Source of the DNA: an uncultured Bacteroidales bacterium
Lineage (GTDB): Bacteria; Bacteroidota; Bacteroidia; Bacteroidales; UBA932
Length of the DNA: 11,068 nucleotides
Direction: 5' to 3'
Assembly: GCA_946062035.1 (NCBI GenBank)
Contig: CAMGTS010000025.1
Coordinates: 1 to 11,068, forward strand
Part shown: positions 6,313-11,068 of the stretch, in pieces
Numbering within the stretch: position 1 is the stretch's first letter
Layout of the letters: the number at the start of each line of letters is the position of its first letter
Notes under the pieces: model-generated
What the model was told of the DNA's origin: nothing
Databases searched by the model: none
What the model saw: the letters and a program-made list of their open reading frames with translations, nothing else
Translations under genes and position numbers: made by a program

Positions 6313-9300
6313 TCATTCTTCCTCCGAACTCCTTTGAAATCATCTCCGCCAGATTACGCACAAATTCATCATCACACCTGCATACCGTCACCCTTATATC
6401 CTTTCTCAACATACAATACATTACAGCTTCAAGTGCCGTTCCATTTGCGTCAAGGCTCACTTCGGCATTTTCAGGAAGAGCGGCTATTGTCTTCTCTATA
6501 CCATTCGCGACCGACTGATTGTACTGTTTACGGACAAGTTTCTGAAGCTCCGCACCTTTATAGAGGTAAAGCCCCAATATCTTCTCTTTCAGATATGACA
6601 AGGTCTCGCACTCATGTCTTAACTTCTCATATTCAACAATATAATAACGTTCAAGAGCCCTTGCCATCCTTATATTACCGTCACCGTAATTCTGTAAATC
6701 AGAATACGGAATCTTTCTCTTGATTGCGATGGAAACCTCACCCGGACGGAAGCAGGCATCATGCTTAGGCAGCACATGGCCTATTCCATGAACTATGACA
6801 GGAAGAATATCAAGTTTCAGTTCCGATGCGATATGGAAAATACCGGAATGGAATTTCATAATCGAACAGTCCTCGCTTCTTGTCCCCTCAGGGAATATCA
6901 CGACCGAATACCCCGCCTCTACAGCCCTACGTATCTCATCCATTTGAGTATCAACACTGTCGTGAATACAGATAAATCCTAATTTTCTGATTATATCACT
7001 ATAGACAGGAGATTTGCTCACCCACTTGTTTGTAAGGAAAACAAGTTTCGGACTGAGCGCGAGAAGATACATTATATCCAAGTGGCTCTGATGATTACAT
7101 GCAATAAGACAAGGTTTTCCGATGTCAAGCCTCCCCGAGACTTTCATCTTTACTCTCGGCATCTTCCTGGCGAACCAACGCATCCGCCTATGGATAATGT
7201 TTCTGAATTTTTCATCGCCTAATCTCCTATTGACAAGTATCATAACCTTATAATAAATGCAGATAACAGCGAATACGACACCGTTGAATATTGTAATCAG
7301 AATATCATTAAGCCTCAACGGGATATATCTGTCGCGCACGCCATTTTCTCCTTTGACCTTCGTAAGCCACCTGAAAATCATCGGCGGAATAAGAAAAGCC
7401 ATGAATACGACACACAACATCCCTATCACAGCAACCTTGCCAAGTGAATTCAATGCGGGATGCACAGCAAACATAAGCGAGCCGACACCTATGAACATCG
7501 TTATAGCGGAAAGAGTTACGCCGGTCTTATATGATGCGAGCATTTTCTTGCCTGTGGCATATTCATACGATAACCCTTCCAACATGAATATCGTATAGTC
7601 GTCACCCAAACCGAATATGAAGGTCGCCAGAATGATGTTTACGATATTAAATTCCACACCGAAAATTCTCATCAGACCAGTAATCCAGATCCAACTTAGA
7701 GCCATCGGGAAAAATGCGGCGAATACGAGTTCCAGCCTCCTTAACGCTATCCATAAGAAGACAAAGACCAAGCAGCTGCACACCAACAGCACCCAATCAA
7801 AATCTTCTTGCAGCACATCTATCATCTCGTCAGTCATGGAGTATGAGTCAAACAGGAACGGCTCTTCCGCAATACTACCGGCCTTATATTCTCCCGCCCT
7901 AAACTTATCGTATAATGCCTGCAAATTCTCCTGAGGAGTGTACAATATCGTCATTATCAACGATTTTCCCGAAGTGTCTCTCATAAGGAATCCGCTGAGG
8001 AACTGCGATGTCAAAGGTTCGAAATACTCATTGGAGACAACGGTGAATTCTTTGTCAAGAAGAGCCTTAAAAGAATTGAAAGCTTCCAGGGTGAATCCAG
8101 CCTTAACTGCGTATGTATCGACTATCTGAAGTAATTCGTTTTTATGCTCATTCCGCCATTTGTCCCACCGTGCGATTCTTTCCCTCTGCATATTTTCAGA
8201 CGGGAGAAAACACTCTATACCTTTGCTTTGAAAAGACAGCCCCTCGGCAACCGACTCTTTTGCAAAAGGCAGGACGCTTTCATAGGAGACAAGAGCCTCT
8301 TCTAATGTATTTCCCTGTGCCACTGCATAAACCGCGACAGTTCCCGATATAGCCGAGTGCGCATTGAACTCCTCCATATCCCTTGTCTGTCCTGGAGTCA
8401 TGTAGTTGATCTTCGTAAAATCACCGCTGAATTTCACGTCAAAGCTATATACCAGGAAAACGATTGATAATATGAGAATTACAGGAATTACAAAACGTCT
8501 CTCCTCCCATCGTATATTAACCCATCTCGCAAGCCATCCGTCTTCTTTTGACTTATACTGCTTATCACCTACCCAATGAGGCAGAAACAATATCACAAAG
8601 AGGATTGCGCCTATCAGCGATATCGCCGCAAAGAGTCCGAAATCCCTCATCCCTGCGGCACTCATCAGAAGCAGACTGAAAAACGCCCCTACAGTAGTTA
8701 TATTGCCTATAACCATCGGACTTACAATGTCTTTAAGAGCCTCCTTAGGAGAGGAAACATACCCCAATCTCGCCGAATATAGCAATGCATAGTCGACCCC
8801 GATACCGAAAATCACACACGCCGCACTTAACGCGACCGAGGAAACGTCACCCGCAAAGACACCCATAAAGGCAAGTCCGAGCAAGACCCCGAAAACCACA
8901 GGCAGACATATAAGCAATATCGGTTTGACACGTTTGAAATACCATGCAAGAAGAATGATTATCAACAGCAAGGACAGCACCGCACACCTCACAGCATCCA
9001 CTCCGATTCTACCGGCATTTTCTACCGCAATTACGGGAGAACCCAATAATGTGATTTTCAGTCCTTCATTCCGCAATACGGTAGAATCCCCCAACTCTTT
9101 GAGTCTTCCAGTAAGATGGGAATTCCGCTTTGTTTCGCTACCGCCGAACTCTGATGCAAGACTCATGATGATTCTTGAGGAATCGGATGTAAATATGTAG
9201 TCGCCTATGATTTTATAGCCTCCATCCATCCCCATTCTTGAAATTTTCTTGAGCAAGGGGGCGGAAAAATGAAACGGGTCTCTCAAGATTATATTTTGTA

Positions 9301-9817
9301 CGAACGGCCCTGCCTCGGAAAGTATCTGCTCTTTGTTTTCATCAAAAATCGCTTGGAAACCGCCTGATGACAAGACAGAATCCATTGTAGCATAATCCTC
9401 TTTTTCAAGAAAATACGGCATATTAGCGACGATAAAATCCGCACCGTCCAAATACTCCGAAGCATCGACTCTTAGCTTTGGATCCCTGACCCCTTCAAGT
9501 TCTGATTCCTCGAATCTTCCGACAAACTGATCTGCGGCAGAGGCAAGAAAAGTGACCTTATCCTCGGACTTTTCAATTTCATCAGCAGACAGAATGAGCA
9601 CTATCCTGTCCGCCATCCTTAAGTTTTTGTAGATGAATTGGCTTTGCCTATGGCTCTTACCGTTGCCGTATGGAAGAAATCCGGCTATATCATCATTCAG
9701 ATTGATTTTCAACGCAGCTACGACAAACAGCAGAGAAAGCGCAAGCGGGATGATTACAGCCCATTTACGTCGCCCTTTGGCAAAGAAATCGAAAATCTTC
9801 AAGAACAGTTTCTCCAT
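6302..9817 (-). CDS. MMPL/RND-family lipid exporter fused to a PlsC acyltransferase
   Basis: This 1171-residue inner-membrane protein has two parts. Residues 1 to about 860 form an MMPL transporter: TM1 at about 20-37, a large periplasmic loop (40-270), a TM block (275-415), a second single TM (443-458), a second loop (460-672), a TM block (673-818), and another hydrophobic segment (837-862). Both Asp-Tyr pairs of the MMPL proton relay are present, Asp342-Tyr343 in GIGVDY and Asp740-Tyr741 in GLGDDY, so transport is probably proton-driven. Residues about 890-1060 are a cytoplasmic PlsC domain with intact NHQSHLD (His909, Asp914) and FPEGTR (975-980). The last 100 residues look Rossmann-like but degenerate. 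The fusion suggests that an acyl chain is joined to a glycerolipid or glycolipid and then flipped or exported by the same protein. This combination is known from aryl polyene and flexirubin-type clusters. The start at 9817 precedes the expected first TM; no Shine-Dalgarno is seen. Repeat copy B lies 35 nt upstream. Confidence 0.88.
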   Translation of the reverse strand: MEKLFLKIFDFFAKGRRKWAVIIPLALSLLFVVAALKINLNDDIAGFLPYGNGKSHRQSQFIYKNLRMADRIVLILSADEIEKSEDKVTFLASAADQFVGRFEESELEGVRDPKLRVDASEYLDGADFIVANMPYFLEKEDYATMDSVLSSGGFQAIFDENKEQILSEAGPFVQNIILRDPFHFSAPLLKKISRMGMDGGYKIIGDYIFTSDSSRIIMSLASEFGGSETKRNSHLTGRLKELGDSTVLRNEGLKITLLGSPVIAVENAGRIGVDAVRCAVLSLLLIIILLAWYFKRVKPILLICLPVVFGVLLGLAFMGVFAGDVSSVALSAACVIFGIGVDYALLYSARLGYVSSPKEALKDIVSPMVIGNITTVGAFFSLLLMSAAGMRDFGLFAAISLIGAILFVILFLPHWVGDKQYKSKEDGWLARWVNIRWEERRFVIPVILILSIVFLVYSFDVKFSGDFTKINYMTPGQTRDMEEFNAHSAISGTVAVYAVAQGNTLEEALVSYESVLPFAKESVAEGLSFQSKGIECFLPSENMQRERIARWDKWRNEHKNELLQIVDTYAVKAGFTLEAFNSFKALLDKEFTVVSNEYFEPLTSQFLSGFLMRDTSGKSLIMTILYTPQENLQALYDKFRAGEYKAGSIAEEPFLFDSYSMTDEMIDVLQEDFDWVLLVCSCLVFVFLWIALRRLELVFAAFFPMALSWIWITGLMRIFGVEFNIVNIILATFIFGLGDDYTIFMLEGLSYEYATGKKMLASYKTGVTLSAITMFIGVGSLMFAVHPALNSLGKVAVIGMLCVVFMAFLIPPMIFRWLTKVKGENGVRDRYIPLRLNDILITIFNGVVFAVICIYYKVMILVNRRLGDEKFRNIIHRRMRWFARKMPRVKMKVSGRLDIGKPCLIACNHQSHLDIMYLLALSPKLVFLTNKWVSKSPVYSDIIRKLGFICIHDSVDTQMDEIRRAVEAGYSVVIFPEGTRSEDCSIMKFHSGIFHIASELKLDILPVIVHGIGHVLPKHDACFRPGEVSIAIKRKIPYSDLQNYGDGNIRMARALERYYIVEYEKLRHECETLSYLKEKILGLYLYKGAELQKLVRKQYNQSVANGIEKTIAALPENAEVSLDANGTALEAVMYCMLRKDIRVTVCRCDDEFVRNLAEMISKEFGGRMNVV
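6321..6325 (-). promoter_or_regulatory. Shine-Dalgarno GGAGG for the alpha/beta hydrolase
   Basis: On the minus strand GGAGG lies 8 nt before the ATG at 6312, inside the last codons of the exporter gene (encoding EFGGRMNVV). It is the clearest ribosome-binding site in the window, since most other starts have none, and it supports the overlapping start. Confidence 0.65.
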
Positions 9818-9852
9818 ATCAGCTATCTAAGTGAAAACCATTTATTTACTTC

Positions 9853-9921
9853 GTCATATAAACGCTACGCCTCGGCAGAAAAAATGTCACACGCTTTTTC
9901 TGCCCTCGCCTTGCAGTTTAT
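9853..9921 (-). repeat. Dispersed hairpin repeat, copy B
   Basis: This is the second copy of the 70-bp repeat at 3581-3650, in the same orientation. The 10-bp stem is GGCAGAAAAA (9874-9883) with TTTTTCTGCC (9895-9904), with an 11-nt loop. Relative to copy A the only stem change is at both members of one pair (T-A becomes A-T), so the structure is preserved. The copy lies across the end of the glycosyltransferase gene and the gap before the exporter gene. It supplies the last ten glycosyltransferase codons and the TGA at 9889-9887, and ends 35 nt before the exporter ATG. It might attenuate or protect mRNA at this operon junction; this is inference. Confidence 0.8.
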
Positions 9922-10672
9922 TTATAACTATTTTAGGATAACCGTATATCGGAGACAGAAGGGTCAACAGGACATTGAGGCAGGTAATTCTCAGAAAGTC
10001 TTTTCCAGGTCTGAAATGAGACACCCTCTCCGCCTGTTCATAAACAACCTCTATTGGCACAGGCACAAGATTCAGACCGTTCCACGCACCCCTTACAAGC
10101 ACCTCTATTTCAAACTCATAGCGTGTAGAAAAATAGTGCTTCACACCTACTTCTGAAAGTGGATAAAGTCTGCATCCACTTTGAGTATCAGGCAGTTTTC
10201 TCAGAGTTTGCACCATCATCCAAAAATTGGAAAAATTGTTCGCGAACCTGCTCGAACTATCCTTTCCCCTCTTCGCCCTGCTACCTATAAGAATCGAACC
10301 TTCCAGTTCCTGAGATGACATCTCCGATGCAGCCTGAATAAGCGCATCCGCACTTGAGACGGTATGTTGACCGTCCGCATCGAACGTCAAGGCATATCTG
10401 AACCCCATCCTCCACGCATGGTAAAAACCTTGGGTCAAGGCATAACCCTTACCTTTGTTTTTCCGATAAGAGACCAAACCGACAATAGTTTCCGGAATTG
10501 CTTCACGCAATTTGGTGACAATTTCCAGTGAACCGTCATCCGACCCGTCATCAACAGCGATGATTTTATACCCTGACTCCGCAAGAGAGGTGATTACCTC
10601 TCCTACACTGTTCTTATTGTTATAAAAAGGCAATAAGACACATATACCGAGTTTCGCCACCGCTTCTCCCAT
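9887..10672 (-). CDS. Family 2 (GT-A) glycosyltransferase, dolichyl-phosphate-mannose-synthase-like
   Basis: This 261-residue protein is a GT2 enzyme. VLLPFYN at the N terminus, DDGSDDGS (41-48) for nucleotide-sugar binding, and FDADGQH (97-103), with the Asp98/Asp100 metal-binding motif, are intact. TQSGCRLYP (163-171) and YEFEIEVLVR (185-194) are typical of the polyprenyl-phosphate/dolichyl-phosphate glycosyltransferase branch. It lacks long C-terminal membrane segments; LNVLLTLLSPIYGYP (232-246) could dip into the membrane. It should transfer one sugar from an activated donor to a lipid or lipid-linked acceptor on the cytoplasmic face. GT2 enzymes of this kind accompany aryl polyene clusters and may glycosylate the head group. 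The gene starts 6 nt after the dehydratase stop. Its last ten residues (252-261, KLQGEGRKSV) are encoded by repeat copy B, so the native C terminus may once have differed. Confidence 0.87.
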   Translation of the reverse strand: MGEAVAKLGICVLLPFYNNKNSVGEVITSLAESGYKIIAVDDGSDDGSLEIVTKLREAIPETIVGLVSYRKNKGKGYALTQGFYHAWRMGFRYALTFDADGQHTVSSADALIQAASEMSSQELEGSILIGSRAKRGKDSSSRFANNFSNFWMMVQTLRKLPDTQSGCRLYPLSEVGVKHYFSTRYEFEIEVLVRGAWNGLNLVPVPIEVVYEQAERVSHFRPGKDFLRITCLNVLLTLLSPIYGYPKIVINKLQGEGRKSV

Positions 10673-10678
10673 TACGAT

Positions 10679-11050
10679 CTACAAGAAAGTGGTAAGTTTT
10701 ACGTTAATCTTAGAGAATTTAATATCGCCGGAGGTGACAAGACATTTAGCGACCACCGAGTCTTCGCTCTCCTGAAGTATTTCTACATTAAAATCCATGC
10801 ACTCTACCTTATCAGGCTCAACCGGAGCCATAAATCTCACCGACTTGATAAGAGCGATCCTATAGTTTTTTGAAAGCGCCTGACATACAATATTCTGCAA
10901 TGTGTGCAAAATCACCGCGCCAGGTGTGATCGGCTTCTCTGGAAAATGCGCCTTATACACCCAATGATTCTTGTCAATAGCGGCTCTGACGTGTAACGCT
11001 CCGTTTTCGTTTGCGAGCGTCTCAATTGAAAATATATCGTTTACCTCCAT
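10679..11050 (-). CDS. FabZ/ApeI-like hotdog 3-hydroxyacyl-ACP dehydratase
   Basis: From the ATG at 11050 this is a 123-residue single-hotdog protein. HFPEKPITPG (35-44) matches the FabZ signature HFPGxPxxPG, including catalytic His35. KSVRFMAPVEPDK (69-81) matches the conserved FabZ strand KFRRPVxPGD. The position that is the catalytic Glu/Asp in FabZ (PGVLIIEA) is His49 here (PGAVILHT), so activity may be altered. FabZ-like dehydratases occur in aryl polyene and flexirubin pathways, where they dehydrate each 3-hydroxyacyl-ACP intermediate to extend the polyene. The frame is open to the window edge, with a TTG at 11062 and possible starts outside. I prefer the ATG because the opening MEVNDIFSIETL resembles short relatives; no Shine-Dalgarno is visible. 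It is the most upstream gene seen of the minus-strand operon. Confidence 0.78.
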   Translation of the reverse strand: MEVNDIFSIETLANENGALHVRAAIDKNHWVYKAHFPEKPITPGAVILHTLQNIVCQALSKNYRIALIKSVRFMAPVEPDKVECMDFNVEILQESEDSVVAKCLVTSGDIKFSKINVKLTTFL

Positions 11051-11068
11051 GATTTCCGACAAAAAATT

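Noticed and set aside
9874..9904. Hairpin between the glycosyltransferase and exporter genes as an intrinsic terminator
   Set aside because: The T-run is inside the stem and nothing U-rich follows it; the operon appears to continue, and the same hairpin occurs upstream of the protease gene.
9638..10156. 172-codon plus-strand open frame
   Set aside because: It lies antisense across the starts and ends of two well-supported minus-strand genes and the repeat; its translation shows no family features.

Overview
The window looks like chromosomal DNA of a member of the Bacteroidota, probably order Bacteroidales. The evidence is a secreted Tricorn-type S41 protease of the kind common in that group, start codons that mostly lack Shine-Dalgarno sequences, moderate GC content, and an MMPL exporter fused to a PlsC acyltransferase inside what looks like an aryl-polyene/flexirubin-type pigment-lipid operon. 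The species call is inference. No tRNA, rRNA, CRISPR array, insertion sequence or prophage gene was seen.

Layout. Positions 1-126 hold the 3' end of an unrecognised plus-strand gene. A strong hairpin at 222-257 follows, shared with the convergent minus-strand gene that ends at 304. That gene (304-3555) encodes a secreted Tricorn-like protease with all expected catalytic residues. A short divergent intergenic region (3556-3700) separates it from a plus-strand DJ-1/YajL-like gene (3701-4249). Convergent with that gene, and separated by a small hairpin, is a five-gene minus-strand operon that fills the rest of the window and runs in from the right edge.

The operon, in transcription order, is: a FabZ-like hotdog dehydratase (to 10679), a family 2 glycosyltransferase (10672-9887), a 1171-residue MMPL exporter-PlsC acyltransferase fusion (9817-6302), a secreted alpha/beta hydrolase (6312-5452), and a second, divergent acyltransferase (5462-4293). 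The last two junctions overlap by 11 nt each. A dehydratase, glycosyltransferase, acyltransferases and MMPL exporter together match the accessory half of aryl polyene, dialkylresorcinol and flexirubin clusters. In those clusters a polyene acyl chain is made on an ACP, transferred to a lipid or sugar-lipid acceptor and exported. The expected ketosynthases, ACPs and ketoreductase would lie to the right and are not visible, so the pathway assignment is inference.

The least expected structure is a pair of roughly 70-bp repeats, at 3581-3650 and 9853-9921. They have the same orientation, and each lies 25-35 nt upstream of a minus-strand start codon. Both form a 10-bp hairpin, and the only stem difference is a compensatory T-A to A-T swap. 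The second copy also encodes the last ten residues and stop codon of the glycosyltransferase. This points to a dispersed, structure-conserved Bacteroidales element rather than coding sequence.
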